Source: Odiellus spinosus | Lineage: Eukaryota > Arthropoda > Arachnida > Opiliones > Phalangiidae | Direction: 5' to 3' | Length of the DNA stretch: 64,000 nucleotides | NCBI GenBank assembly: GCA_963920705.1 | Contig: CAWUCO010000060.1 | Coordinates: 310,001 to 374,000 of the forward strand | In this document: in pieces, positions 14,286-29,300 of the stretch | Layout of the letters: each line of letters opens with the position of its first letter | Position numbering within the stretch: position 1 is the stretch's first letter | The notes under the pieces: generated by a model | Database searches by the model: none | What the model was told of the DNA's origin: nothing | Seen by the model: only the letters and a program-made list of their open reading frames with translations | Translations under genes and position numbers: made by a program

Positions 14286-17020
14286 TTGTAAATCTATACT
14301 TGGGAAATTTGTAAATCTATACTTGGGAAATTTGTGGATCTATACTTGGGAAATTTGTAAATCTATACTTGGGAAATTTGTAAATCTATACTTTGGAAAT
14401 TTGTAAATCTATACTTGGGAAATTTGTAAATCTATACTTGGGAAATTTGTAAATATATACTTGGGAAATTTGTGGATCTATACTTGGGAAATTTGTAAAT
14501 CTATACTTGTGAAATTTGTAAATCTATACTTGGGAAATTTGTAAATCTATACTTGGGAAATTTGTAAATCTATACTTGGGAAATTTGTGGATCTATACTT
14601 GGGTAATTTGTGGATCTATACTTGGGTAATTTGTGGATCTATACTTGGGAAATTTGTGGATCTATACTTAGGAAATTTGTAAATCTATACTAGGGAAATT
14701 TGTAAATCTATACTTGGGAAATTTGTAAATCTATACTTGGGAAATTTGTAAATCTATACTTGGGAAATTTGTGGATCTATACTTGGGAAATTTGTAGAGC
14801 TATACTTGGGAAATTTTTGGATCTATACTTGGGAAATTTGTAAATCTATACTTGGGAAATTTGTAAATCTATACTTGTGAAATTTGTAAATCTATACTTG
14901 GGAAATTTGTGGATAAATACTTGGGAAATTTGTGGATAAATACTTGGGAAATTTGTTTATAAATACTTGGGAAATTTGTGGAAAAATACTTGGGAAATTT
15001 GTGGATCTTTACTTGGGAAATTTGTGGATCTATACTTTGGAAATTTGTAAATCTATACTTGGGAAATTTGTAAATCTATACTTGGAAAATTTGTAAATCT
15101 ATACTTGGGAAATTTGTAAATCTATACTTGGGAAATTTGTAAATCTATACTTGGGAAATTTGTGGATCTATACTTGGGAAATTTGTGGATCTATACTTCA
15201 GAAATTAATGGATCTATACTTGGGAAATTTGTGAATCTATACTTGGGAAATTTGTGGATCTATACATGGGAAATTTGTAAATATATACTTGGGAAATTTG
15301 TAAATCTATACTTGGGAAATTTGTAAATCTATACTTGGGAAATTTGTAAATCAATACTTGGGAAATTTGTGGATAAATACTTGGGAAATTTGTGGATAAA
15401 TACTTGGGAAATTTGTTTATAAATACTTGGGAAATTTGTGGAAAAATACTTGGGAAATTTGTGGATCTTTACTTGGGAAATTTGTGGATCTATACTTTGG
15501 AAATTTGTAATTCTATACTTGGGAAATTTGTAAATCTATACTTGGAAAATTTGTAAATCTATACTTGGGAAATTTGTAAATCTATACTTGGGAAATTTGT
15601 AAATCTATACTTGGGAAATTTGTGGATCTATACTTGGGAAATTTGTGGATCTATACTTCAGAAATTAATGGATCTATACTTGGGAAATTTGTGAATCTAT
15701 ACTTGGGAAATTTGTGGATCTATACATGGGAAATTTGTAAATATATACTTGGGAAATTTGTAAATCAATACTTGTGAAATTTTTAAAACTATACTTGGGA
15801 AATTTGTGGATCTATACTTGGGAAATTTGTGGATCTTTACTTTGGAAATTTGTAAATCTATACTTGGGAAATTTGTAAATCTATACTTGGGAAATTTGTG
15901 GATCTATACTTGGGAAATTTGTAAATCTATACTTGGGAAATTTGTAAATCTATACTTTGGAAATTTGTAAATCTATACTTGGGAAATTTGTAAATCTATA
16001 CTTGGGAAATTTGTAAATATATACTTGGGAAATTTGTGGATCTATACTTGGGAAATTTGTAAATCTATACTTGTGAAATTTGTAAATCTATACTTGGGAA
16101 ATTTGTAAATCTATACTTGGGAAATTTGTAAATCTATACTTGGGAAATTTGTGGATCTATACTTGGGTAATTTGTGGATCTATACTTGGGTAATTTGTGG
16201 ATCTATACTTGGGAAATTTGTGGATCTATACTTAGGAAATTTGTAAATCTATACTAGGGAAATTTGTAAATCTATACTTGGGAAATTTGTAAATCTATAC
16301 TTGGGAAATTTGTAAATCTATACTTGGGAAATTTGTAAATCTATACTTGGGAAATTTGTGGATCTATACTTGGGAAATTTGTGGATCTATACTTGGGAAA
16401 TTTGTAGAGCTATACTTGGGAAATTTTTGGATCTATACTTGGGAAATTTGTAAATCTATACTTGGGAAATTTGTAAATCTATACTTGAGAAATTTGTAAA
16501 TCTATACTTGGGAAATTTGTGGATAAATACTTGGGAAATTTGTGGATAAATACTTGGGAAATTTGTTTATAAATACTTGGGAAATTTGTGGAAAAATACT
16601 TGGGAAATTTGTGGATCTTTACTTGGGAAATTTGTGGATCTATACTTTGGAAATTTGTAAATCTATACTTGGGAAATTTGTAAATCTATACTTGGAAAAT
16701 TTGTAAATCTATACTTGGGAAATTTGTAAATCTATACTTGGGAAATTTGTAAATCTATACTTGGGAAATTTGTGGATCTATACTTGGGAAATTTGTGGAT
16801 CTATACTTCAGAAATTAATGGATCTATACTTGGGAAATTTGTGAATCTATACTTGGGAAATTTGTGGATCTATACATGGGAAATTTGTAAATATATACTT
16901 GGGAAATTTGTAAATCTATACTTGGGAAATTTGTAAATCTATACTTGGGAAATTTGTAAATCAATACTTGTGAAATTTGTAAAACTATACTTGGGAAATT
17001 TGTGGATCTATACTTGGGAA
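14286..17020 (+). repeat. HOR units of 1,104, 460 and 1,150 bp
   Basis: Cassette tags at 14955, 15415 and 16565 and CTTCAG blocks at 15196, 15656 and 16806 give spacings of 460 bp (20 monomers) and 1,150 bp (50 monomers). At about 15,355 a TAAATCAATAC monomer runs directly into GTGGATAAATAC monomers. Elsewhere that monomer is followed by GTGAAATTT, so this is a recognisable unequal-exchange junction. Otherwise ordinary satellite. Confidence 0.82.
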
Positions 17021-20000
17021 ATTTGTGGATCTTTACTTTGGAAATTTGTAAATCTATACTTGGGAAATTTGTAAATCTATACTTGGGAAATTTGTGGATC
17101 TATACTTGGGAAATTTGTAAATCTATACTTGGGAAATTTGTAAATCTATACTTTGGAAATTTGTAAATCTATACTTGGGAAATTTGTAAATCTATACTTG
17201 GGAAATTTGTAAATATATACTTGGGAAATTTGAAAATCTATACTTGGGAAATTTGTGGATCTATACTTGGGAAATTTGTGGATCTATACTTCAGAAATTA
17301 ATGGATCTATACTTGGGAAATTTGTGAATCTATACTTGGGAAATTTGTGGATCTATACATGGGAAATTTGTAAATATATACTTGGGAAATTTGTAAATCA
17401 ATACTTGTGAAATTTTAAAACTATACTTGGGAAATTTGTGGATCTATACTTGGGAAATTTGTGGATCTTTACTTTGGAAATTTGTAAATCTATACTTGGG
17501 AAATTTGTAAATCTATACTTGGGAAATTTGTGGATCTATACTTGGGAAATTTGTAAATCTATACTTGGGAAATTTGTAAATCTATACTTTGGAAATTTGT
17601 AAATCTATACTTGGGAAATTTGTAAATCTATACTTGGGAAATTTGTAAATATATACTTGGGAAATTTGTGGATCTATACTTGGGAAATTTGTAAATCTAT
17701 ACTTGTGAAATTTGTAAATCTATACTTGGGAAATTTGTAAATCTATACTTGGGAAATTTGTGGATCTATACTTGGGTAATTTGTGGATCTTTACTTGGGT
17801 AATTTGTGGATCTATACTTGGGAAATTTGTGGATCTATACTTGGGAAATTTGTGGATCTATACTTAGGAAATTTGTAAATCTATACTAGGGAAATTTGTA
17901 AATCTATACTTGGGAAATTTGTAAATCTATACTTGGGAAATTTGTAAATCTATACTTGGGAAATTTGTGGATCTATACTTGGGAAATTTGTGGATCTATA
18001 CTTGGGAAATTTGTAGAGCTATACTTGGGAAATTTTTGGATCTATACTTGGGAAATTTGTAAATCTATACTTGGGAAATTTGTAAATCTATACTTGTGAA
18101 ATTTGTAAATCTATACTTGGGAAATTTGTGGATAAATACTTGGGAAATTTGTGGATAAATACTTGGGAAATTTGTTTATAAATACTTGGGAAATTTGTGG
18201 AAAAATACTTGGGAAATTTGTGGATCTTTACTTGGGAAATTTGTGTATCTATACTTTGGAAATTTGTAAATCTATACTTGGGAAATTTGTAAATCTATAC
18301 TTGGAAAATTTGTAAATCAATACTTGTGAAATTTTTAAAACTATACTTGGGAAATTTGTAAATCTATACTTGGGAAATTTGTGGATCTATACTTGGGAAA
18401 TTTGTGGATCTATACTTCAGAAATTAATGGATCTATACTTGGGAAATTTGTGAATCTATACTTGGGAAATTTGTGGATCTATACATGGGAAATTTGTAAA
18501 TATATACTTGGGAAATTTGTAAATCTATACTTGGGAAATTTGTAAATCTATACTTGGGAAATTTGTAAATCAATACTTGTGAAATTTGTAAAACTATACT
18601 TGGGAAATTTGTGGATCTATACTTGGGAAATTTGTGGATCTTTACTTTGGAAATTTGTAAATCTATACTTGGGAAATTTGTAAATCTATACTTGGGAAAT
18701 TTGTGGATCTATACTTGGGAAATTTGTAAATCTATACTTGGGAAATTTGTAAATCTATACTTTGGAAATTTGTAAATCTATACTTGGGAAATTTGTAAAT
18801 CTATACTTGGGAAATTTGTAAATATATACTTGGGAAATTTGAAAATCTATACTTGGGAAATTTGTGGATCTATACTTGGGAAATTTGTGGATCTATACTT
18901 GGGAAATTTGTGGATCTATACTTGGGAAATTTGTAAATCTATACTTGGGAAATTTGTAAATCTATACTTGGGAAATTTGTAAATCTATACTTGGGAAATT
19001 TGTAAATCTATACTTGTGAAATTTGTGGATCTATACTTGGGAAATTTGTGGATCTATACTTTGGAAATTTGTGGATCTATACTTTGGAAATTTGTAAATC
19101 TATACTTGGGAAATTTGTAAATCTATACTTGGGAAATTTGTAAATCTATACTTGGGAAATTCGTAAATCTATACTTTGGAAATTCGTAAATCTATACTTT
19201 GGAAATTTGTAAATCTATACTTGGGAAATTTGTAAATCTATACTTGGGAAATTTGTAAATCTATTCTTGGGAAATTTGTAAATCTATACTTGGGAAATTT
19301 GTGGATCTATACTTGGGAAATTTGTGGATCTATACTTGGGAAATTTGTAGAGCTATACTTGGGAAATTTTTGGATCTATACTTGGGAAATTTGTAAATCT
19401 ATACTTGGGAAATTTGTAAATCTATACTTGTGAAATTTGTAAATCTATACTTGGGAAATTTGTGGATAAATACTTGGGAAATTTGTGGATAAATACTTGG
19501 GAAATTTGTTTATAAATACTTGGGAAATTTGTGGAAAAATACTTGGGAAATTTGTGGATCTTTACTTGGGAAATTTGTGGATCTATACTTTGGAACTTTG
19601 TAAATCTATACTTGGGAAATTTGTAAATCTATACTTGGGAAATTTGTAAATCTATACTTGGGAAATTTGTAAATCTATACTTGGGAAATTTGTAAATCTA
19701 TACTTGGGAAATTTGTGGATCTATACTTGGGAAATTTGTGGATCTATACTTTGGAAATTTGTGGATCTATACTTTGGAAATTTGTAAATCTATACTTGGG
19801 AAATTTGTAAATCTATACTTGGGAAATTTGTAAATCTATACTTTGGAAATTTGTAAATCTATACTTGGGAAATTTGTAAATCTATACTTGGGAAATTTGT
19901 AAATCTATACTTGGGAAATTTTTACATTTATACATGAGAAATTTGTAAATCTATACTTGGGAAATTTGTAAATCTATACTTGGGAAATTTGTAGATCTAT

Positions 20001-23000
20001 ACTTGTGAAATTTGTAAAACTATACTTGGGAAATTTGTGGATCTATACTTGGGAAATTTATGGATCTATACTTTGGAAATTTGTAAATCTATACTTGGGA
20101 AATTTGTGGATCTATACTTGGGAAATTTGTAAATCTATACTTGGGATATTTGTAAATCTATACTTGTGAAATTTGTGGATCTATACTTGGGAAATTTGTG
20201 GATCTATACTTTGGAACTTTGTAAATCTATACTTGGGAAATTTGTAAATCTATACTTGGGAAATTTGTAAATCTATACTTGGGAAATTTGTAAATCTATA
20301 CTTGGGAAATTTGTAAATCTATACTTGGGAAATTTGTAAATCTATACTTGGGAAATTTGTGGATCTATACTTGGGAAATTTGTGGATCTATACTTGGGAA
20401 ATTTGTAAATCTATACTTGGGAAATTTGTAAATCTATACTTTGGAAATTTGTAAATCTATACTTGGGAAATTTGTAAATATATACTTGGGAAATTTGAAA
20501 ATCTATACTTGGGAAATTTGTGGATCTATACTTGGGAAATTTGTGGATCTATACTTGGGAAATTTTTGGATCTATACTTGGGAAATTTGTAAATCTATAC
20601 TTGGGAAATTTGTAAATCTATACTTGGGAAATTTGTAAATCTATACTTGGGAAATTTGTAAATCTATACTTGGGAAATTTGTAAATCTATACTTGTGAAA
20701 TTTGTGGATCTATACTTGGGAAATTTGTGGATCTATACTTTGGAAATTTGTGGATCTATACTTTGGAAATTTGTAAATCTATACTTGGGAAATTTGTAAA
20801 TCTATACTTGGGAAATTTGTAGATCTATACTTGTGAAATTTGTAAAACTATACTTGGGAAATTTGTGGATCTATACTTGGGAAATTTATGGATCTATACT
20901 TTGGAAATTTGTAAATCTATACTTGGGAAATTTGTGGATCTATACTTGGGAAATTTGTAAATCTATACTTGGGATATTTGTAAATCTATACTTGTGAAAT
21001 TTGTGGATCTATACTTGGGAAATTTGTAAATCTATACTTGGGAAATTTGTAAATCTATACTTTGGAAATTTGTAAATCTATACTTGGGAAATTTGAAAAT
21101 CTATACTTGGGAAATTTGTGGATCTATACTTGGGAAATTTGTGGATCTATACTTTGGAAATTTGTGGATCTATACTTTGGAAATTTGTAAATCTATACTT
21201 GGGAAATTTGTAAATCTATACTTGGGAAATTTGTAAATCTATACTTTGGAAATTTGTAAATCTATACTTGGGAAATTTGTAAATCTATACTTCGGAAATT
21301 TGTAAATCTATACTTGGGAAATTTGTAAATCTATACTTGGGAAATTTGTAAATCTATACTTGGGAAATTTGTGGATCTATACTTGGGAAATTTGTAAATC
21401 TATACTTGGGAAATTCGTAAATCTATACTTTGGAAATTTGTAAATCTATACTTGGGAAATTTGTAAATCTATACTTGGGAAATTTGTAAATCTATACTTG
21501 GGAAATTTGTGGATCTATACTTGGGAAATTTGTGGATCTTTACTTTGGAAATTTGTAAATCTATACTTGGGAAATTTGTAAATCTATACTTGGGAAATTT
21601 GTGGATCTATACTTGGGAAATTTGTAAATCTATACTTGGGAAATTTGTAAATCTATACTTTGGAAATTTGTAAATCTATACTTGGGAAATTTGTAAATCT
21701 ATACTTGGGAAATTTGTAAATATATACTTGGGAAATTTGAAAATCTATACTTGGGAAATTTGTGGATCTATACTTGGGAAATTTGTGGATCTATACTTCA
21801 GAAATTAATGGATCTATACTTGGGAAATTTGTGAATCTATACTTGGGAAATTTGTGGATCTATACATGGGAAATTTGTAAATATATACTTGGGAAATTTG
21901 TAAATCAATACTTGTGAAATTTTAAAACTATACTTGGGAAATTTGTGGATCTATACTTGGGAAATTTGTGGATCTTTACTTTGGAAATTTGTAAATCTAT
22001 ACTTGGGAAATTTGTAAATCTATACTTGGGAAATTTGTGGATCTATACTTGGGAAATTTGTAAATCTATACTTGGGAAATTTGTAAATCTATACTTTGGA
22101 AATTTGTAAATCTATACTTGGGAAATTTGTAAATCTATACTTGGGAAATTTGTAAATCTATACTTGGGAAATTTGTAAATCTATACTTGGGAAATTTGTA
22201 AATATATACTTGGGAAATTTGTAAATCTATACTTGTGAAATTTGTAAATCTATACTTGGGAAATTTGTAAATCTATACTTGGGAAATTTGTAAATCTATA
22301 CTTGGGAAATTTGTGGATCTATACTTGGGTAATTTGTGGATCTTTACTTGGGTAATTTGTGGATCTATACTTGGGAAATTTGTGGATCTATACTTAGGAA
22401 ATTTGTAAATCTATACTAGGGAAATTTGTGAATCTATACTTGGGAAATTTGTAAATCTATACTTGGGAAATTTGTAAATCTATACTTGGGAAATTTGTGG
22501 ATCTATACTTGGGAAATTTGTGGATCTATACTTGGGAAATTTGTAGAGCTATACTTGGGAAATTTTTGGATCTATACTTGGGAAATTTGTAAATCTATAC
22601 TTGGGAAATTTGTAAATCTATACTTGTGAAATTTGTAAATCTATACTTGGGAAATTTGTGGATAAATACTTGGGAAATTTGTGGATAAATACTTGGGAAA
22701 TTTGTTTATAAATACTTGGGAAATTTGTGGAAAAATACTTGGGAAATTTGTGGATCTTTACTTGGGAAATTTGTGGATCTATACTTTGGAAATTTGTAAA
22801 TCTATACTTGGGAAATTTGTAAATCTATACTTGGAAAATTTGTAAATCTATACTTGGGAAATTTGTAAATCAATACTTGTGAAATTTTTAAAACTATACT
22901 TGGGAAATTTGTAAATCTATACTTGGGAAATTTGTGGATCTATACTTGGGAAATTTGTGGATCTATACTTCAGAAATTAATGGATCTATACTTGGGAAAT

Positions 23001-26000
23001 TTGTGAATCTATACTTGGGAAATTTGTGGATCTATACATGGGAAATTTGTAAATATACACTTGGGAAATTTGTAAATCTATACTTGGGAAATTTGTAAAT
23101 CTATACTTGGGAAATTTGTAAATCAATACTTGTGAAATTTGTAAAACTATACTTGGGAAATTTGTGGATCTATACTTGGGAAATTTGTGGATCTTTACTT
23201 TGGAAATTTGTAAATCTATACTTGGGAAATTTGTAAATCTATACTTGGGAAATTTGTGGATCTATACTTGGGAAATTTGTAAATCTATACTTGGGAAATT
23301 TGTAAATCTATACTTTGGAAATTTGTAAATCTATACTTGGGAAATTTGTAAATCTATACTTGGGAAATTTGTAAATATATACTTGGGAAATTTGAAAATC
23401 TATACTTGGGAAATTTGTGGATCTATACTTGGGAAATTTGTGGATCTATACTTGGGAAATTTGTGGATCTATACTTGGGAAATTTGTAAATCTATACTTG
23501 GGAAATTTGTAAATCTATACTTGGGAAATTTGTAAATCTATACTTGGGAAATTTGTAAATCTATACTTGTGAAATTTGTGGATCTATACTTGGGAAATTT
23601 GTGGATCTATACTTTGGAAATTTGTGGATCTATACTTTGGAAATTTGTAAATCTATACTTGGGAAATTTGTAAATCTATACTTGGGAAATTTGTAAATCT
23701 ATACTTGGGAAATTCGTAAATCTATACTTTGGAAATTTGTAAATCTATACTTGGGAAATTTGTAAATCTATACTTGGGAAATTTGTAAATCTATTCTTGG
23801 GAAATTTGTAAATCTATTCTTGGGAAATTTGTAAATCTATACTTGGGAAATTTGTGGATCTATACTTGGGAAATTTGTGGATCTATACTTGGGAAATTTG
23901 TAGAGCTATACTTGGGAAATTTTTGGATCTATACTTGGGAAATTTGTAAATCTATACTTGGGAAATTTGTAAATCTATACTTGTGAAATTTGTAAATCTA
24001 TACTTGGGAAATTTGTGGATAAATACTTGGGAAATTTGTGGATAAATACTTGGGAAATTTGTTTATAAATACTTGGGAAATTTGTGGAAAAATACTTGGG
24101 AAATTTGTGGATCTTTACTTGAGAAATTTGTGGATCTATACTTTGGAACTTTGTAAATCTATACTTGGGAAATTTGTAAATCTATACTTGGGAAATTTGT
24201 AAATCTATACTTGGGAAATTTGTAAATCTATACTTGGGAAATTTGTAAATCTATACTTGGGAAATTTGTAAATCTATACTTGGGAAATTTGTGGATCTAT
24301 ACTTGGGAAATTTGTGGATCTATGCTTTGGAAATTTGTGGATCTATACTTTGGAAATTTGTAAATCTATACTTGGGAAATTTGTAAATCTATACTTGGGA
24401 AATTTGTAAATCTATACTTTGGAAATTTGTAAATCTATACTTGGGAAATTTGTAAATCTATACTTGGGAAATTTGTAAATCTATACTTGGGAAATTTTTA
24501 CATTTATACATGAGAAATTTGTAAATCTATACTTGGGAAATTTGTAAATCTATACTTGGGAAATTTGTAGATCTATACTTGTGAAATTTGTAAAACTATA
24601 CTTGGGAAATTTGTGGATCTATACTTGGGAAATTTATGGATCTATACTTTGGAAATTTGTTAATCTATACTTGGGATATTTGTAAATCTATACTTGTGAA
24701 ATTTGTGGATCTATACTTGGGAAATTTGTGGATCTATACTTTGGAACTTTGTAAATCTATACTTGGGAAATTTGTAAATCTATACTTGGGAAATTTGTAA
24801 ATCTATACTTGGGAAATTTGTAAATCTATACTTGGGAAATTTGTAAATCTATACTTGGGAAATTTGTAAATCTATACTTGGGAAATTTGTGGATCTATAC
24901 TTGGGAAATTTGTGGATCTATACTTGGGAAATTTGTAAATCTATACTTGGGAAATTTGTAAATCTATACTTTGGAAATTTGTAAATCTATACTTGGGAAA
25001 TTTGTAAATATATACTTGGGAAATTTGAAAATCTATACTTGGGAAATTTGTGGATCTATACTTGGGAAATTTGTGGATCTATACTTGGGAAATTTTTGGA
25101 TCTATACTTGGGAAATTTGTAAATCTATACTTGGGAAATTTGTAAATCTATACTTGGGAAATTTGTAAATCTATACTTGGGAAATTTGTAAATCTATACT
25201 TGGGAAATTTGTAAATCTATACTTGTGAAATTTGTGGATCTATACTTGGGAAATTTGTGGATCTATACTTTGGAAATTTGTGGATCTATACTTTGGAAAT
25301 TTGTAAATCTATACTTGGGAAATTTGTAAATCTATACTTGGGAAATTTGTAGATCTATACTTGTGAAATTTGTAAAACTATACTTGGGAAATTTGTGGAT
25401 CTATACTTGGGAAATTTATGGATCTATACTTTGGAAATTTGTAAATCTATACTTGGGAAATTTGTGGATCTATACTTGGGAAATTTGTAAATCTATACTT
25501 GGGATATTTGTAAATCTATACTTTGGAAATTTGTAAATCTATACTTGGGAAATTTGTAAATCTATACTTGGGAAATTTGTAAATCTATACTTTGGAAATT
25601 TGTAAATCTATACTTGGGAAATTTGAAAATCTATACTTGGGAAATTTGTGGATCTATACTTGGGAAATTTGTGGATCTATACTTTGGAAATTTGTGGATC
25701 TATACTTTGGAAATTTGTAAATCTATACTTGGGAAATTTGTAAATCTATACTTGGGAAATTTGTAAATCTATACTTTGGAAATTTGTAAATCTATACTTG
25801 GGAAATTTGTAAATCTATACTTCGAAAATTTGTAAATCTATACTTGGGAAATTTGTAAATCTATACTTGGGAAATTTGTAAATCTATACTTGGGAAATTT
25901 GTGGATCTATACTTGGGAAATTTGTAAATCTATACTTGGGAAATTCGTAAATCTATACTTTGGAAATTTGTAAATCTATACTTGGGAAATTTGTAAATCT

Positions 26001-26040
26001 ATACTTGGGAAATTTGTAAATCTATACTTGGGAAATTTGT
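17020..26040 (+). repeat. 4.53-kb tandem duplication, two copies
   Basis: Copy 1 is about 17020-21525 and copy 2 about 21526-26040. Markers at +4,507 to +4,530 bp are CTTCAG (17289, 21796), the one-base-short GTGAAATTTTAAAAC (about 17408, 21914), the GTTTATA tags (18174, 22704; 19508 has a shifted partner at 24061), the run near 20,441 and 24,971, CTTCGG or CTTCGA (21291, 25821) and AAATTCGTAAATC (21413, 25943). The offset is 196-197 monomers minus 1 bp, and the single-base loss is carried by both copies. Copy 2 has private changes (for example CTATGC near 24,321 and a lost two-monomer segment near 24,660). Confidence 0.85.
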
Positions 26041-26349
26041 AAATCTATACTTGGGAAATTTGTGGATCTATACTTGGGAAATTTGTGGATCTATACTTGG
26101 GAAATTTGTAGAGCTATACTTGGGAAATTTTTGGATCTATACTTGGGAAATTTGTAAATCTATACTTGTGAAATTTGTAAATCTATACTTGGGAAATTTG
26201 TGGATAAATACTTGGGAAATTTGTGGATAAATACTTGGGAAATTTGTTTATAAATACTTGGGAAATTTGTGGAAAAATACTTGGGAAATTTGTGGATCTT
26301 TACTTGGGAAATTTGTGGATCTATACTTTGGAAATTTGTAAATCTATAC
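26041..26349 (+). repeat. Cassette between large duplications
   Basis: One signature cassette (tag at 26246) in otherwise plain monomers separates the 4.53-kb pair from the 2,990-bp pair. Nothing else is seen. Confidence 0.85.
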
Positions 26350-29300
26350 TTGGGAAATTTGTAAATCTATACTTGGGAAATTTGTAAATCTATACTTGGG
26401 AAATTTGTAAATCTATACTTGGGAAATTTGTAAATCTATACTTGGGAAATTTGAAAATCTATACTTGGGAAATTTGTAAATCTATACTTGGGAAATTTGT
26501 GGATCTATACTTGGGAAATTTGTGGATAAATACTTGGGAAATTTGTGGATAAATACTTGGGAAATTTGTGGATCTATACTTTGGAAATTTGTAAATCTAT
26601 ACTTGGGAAATTTGTAAATCTATACTTGGGAAATTTGTAAATCTATACTTGGGAAATTTGTAAATCTATACTTGGGAAATTTGTGGATCTATACTTGGGA
26701 AATTTGTGGATCTATACTTGGGAAATTTGTAGAGCTATACTTGGGAAATTTTTGGATCTATACTTGGGAAATTTGTAAATCTATACTTGGGAAATTTGTA
26801 AATCTATACTTGTGAAATTTGTAAATCTATACTTGGGAAATTTGTGGATAAATACTTGGGAAATTTGTGGATAAATACTTGGGAAATTTGTTTATAAATA
26901 CTTGGGAAATTTGTGGAAAAATACTTGGGAAATTTGTGGATCTTTACTTGGGAAATTTGTGGATCTATACTTTGGAAATTTGGAAATCTATACTTGGGAA
27001 ATTTGTAAATCTATACTTGGGAAATTTGTAAATCTATACTTGGGAAATTTGTAAATCTATACTTGGGAAATTTGTAAATCTATACTTGGGAAATTTGAAA
27101 ATCTATACTTGGGAAATTTGTAAATCTATACTTGGGAAATTTGTGGATCTATACTTGGGAAATTTGTGGATAAATACTTGGGAAATTTGTGGATAAATAC
27201 TTGGGAAATTTGTGGATCTATACTTTGGAAATTTGTAAATCTATACTTGGGAAATTTGTAAATCTATACTTGGGAAATATGTAAATCTATACTTGGGAAA
27301 TTTTTGGATCTATACTTGGGAAATTTGTAAATCTATACTTGGGAAATTTGTAAATCTCTACATGTGAAATTTGTAAATCTATACTTGGGAAATTTGTGGA
27401 TAAATACTTGGGAAATTTTTGGACAAATACTTGGGAAATTTGTGGATCTATACTTTGGAAATTTGTAAATCTATACTTGGGAAATTTGTAAATCTATACT
27501 TGGGAAATATGTAAATCTATACTTGGGAAATTTGTAAATCTATACTTGGGAAATTTGTGGATCTATACTTGGGAAATTTGTGGATCTATACTTGGGAAAT
27601 TTGTGGATCTATACTTGGGAAATTAATGGATCTATATTTGGGAAATTTGTGGATCTATACTTGGGAAATTTGTGGATATATACTTGGGAAATTTGTAAAT
27701 CTATACTTGGGAAATTTGTAAATCTATACTTGGGAAATTTGTAAATCTATACTTGGGAAATTTGTAAATCTATACTTGGGAAATTTGTAAATCTATACTT
27801 GGGAAATTTTTACATTTATACATGAGAAATTTGTAAATCTATACTTGGGAAATTTGTAAATCTATACTTGGGAAATTTGTAGATCTATACTTGTGAAATT
27901 TGTAAAACTATACTTGGGAAATTTGTGGATCTATACTTGGGAAATTTATGGATCTATACTTTGGAAATTTGTAAATCTATACTTTTGAAATTTGTGGATC
28001 TATACTTGGGAAATTTGTAAATCTATACTTGGGATATTTGTAAATCTATACTTGGGAAATTTGTAAATCTATACTTGGGAAATTTGTAAATCTATACTTG
28101 GGAAATTTGTAAATCTTTACTTGGGAAATTTGTAAATCTATACTTGGGAAATTTGTGGATCTATACTTGGGAAATTTGTGGATCTATACTTGGGAAATTT
28201 GTAGAGCTATACTTGGGAAATTTTTGGATCTATACTTGGGAAATTTGTAAATCTATACTTGGGAAATTTGTAAATCTATACTTGTGAAATTTGTAAATCT
28301 ATACTTGGGAAATTTGTGGATAAATACTTGGGAAATTTGTGGATAAATACTTGGGAAATTTGTTTATAAATACTTGGGAAATTTGTGGAAAAATACTTGG
28401 GAAATTTGTGGATCTTTACTTGGGAAATTTGTGGATCTATACTTTGGAAATTTGTAAATCTATACTTGGGAAATTTGTAAATCTATACTTGGGAAATTTG
28501 TAAATCTATACTTGGGAAATTTGTAAATCTATACTTGGGAAATTTGAAAATCTATACTTGGGAAATTTGTAAATCTATACTTGGGAAATTTGTGGATCTA
28601 TACTTGGGAAATTTGTTGATAAATACTTGGGAAATTTGTGGATAAATACTTGGGAAATTTGTGGATCTATACTTTGGAAATTTGTAAATCTATACTTGGG
28701 AAATTTGTAAATCTATACTTGGGAAATATGTAAATCTATACTTGGGAAATTTTTGGATCTATACTTGGGAAATTTGTAAATCTATACTTGGGAAATTTGT
28801 AAATCTATACATGTGAAATTTGTAAATCTATACTTGGGAAATTTGTGGATAAATACTTGGGAAATTTGTGGATAAATACTTGGGAAATTTGTGGATCTAT
28901 ACTTGGGAAATTTGTGGATCTATACTTGGGAAATTAATGGATCTATATTTGGGAAATTTGTGGATCTATACTTGGGAAATTTGTGGATATATACTTGGGA
29001 AATTTGTAAATCTATACTTGGGAAATTTGTAAATCTATACTTGGGAAATTTGTAAATCTATACTTGGGAAATTTGTAAATCTATACTTGGGAAATTTGTA
29101 AATCTATACTTGGGAAATTTTTACATTTATACATGAGAAATTTGTAAATCTATACTTGGGAAATTTGTAAATCTATACTTGGGAAATTTGTAGATCTATA
29201 CTTGTGAAATTTGTAAAACTATACTTGGGAAATTTGTGGATCTATACTTGGGAAATTTATGGATCTATACTTTGGAAATTTGTAAATCTATACTTGGGAA

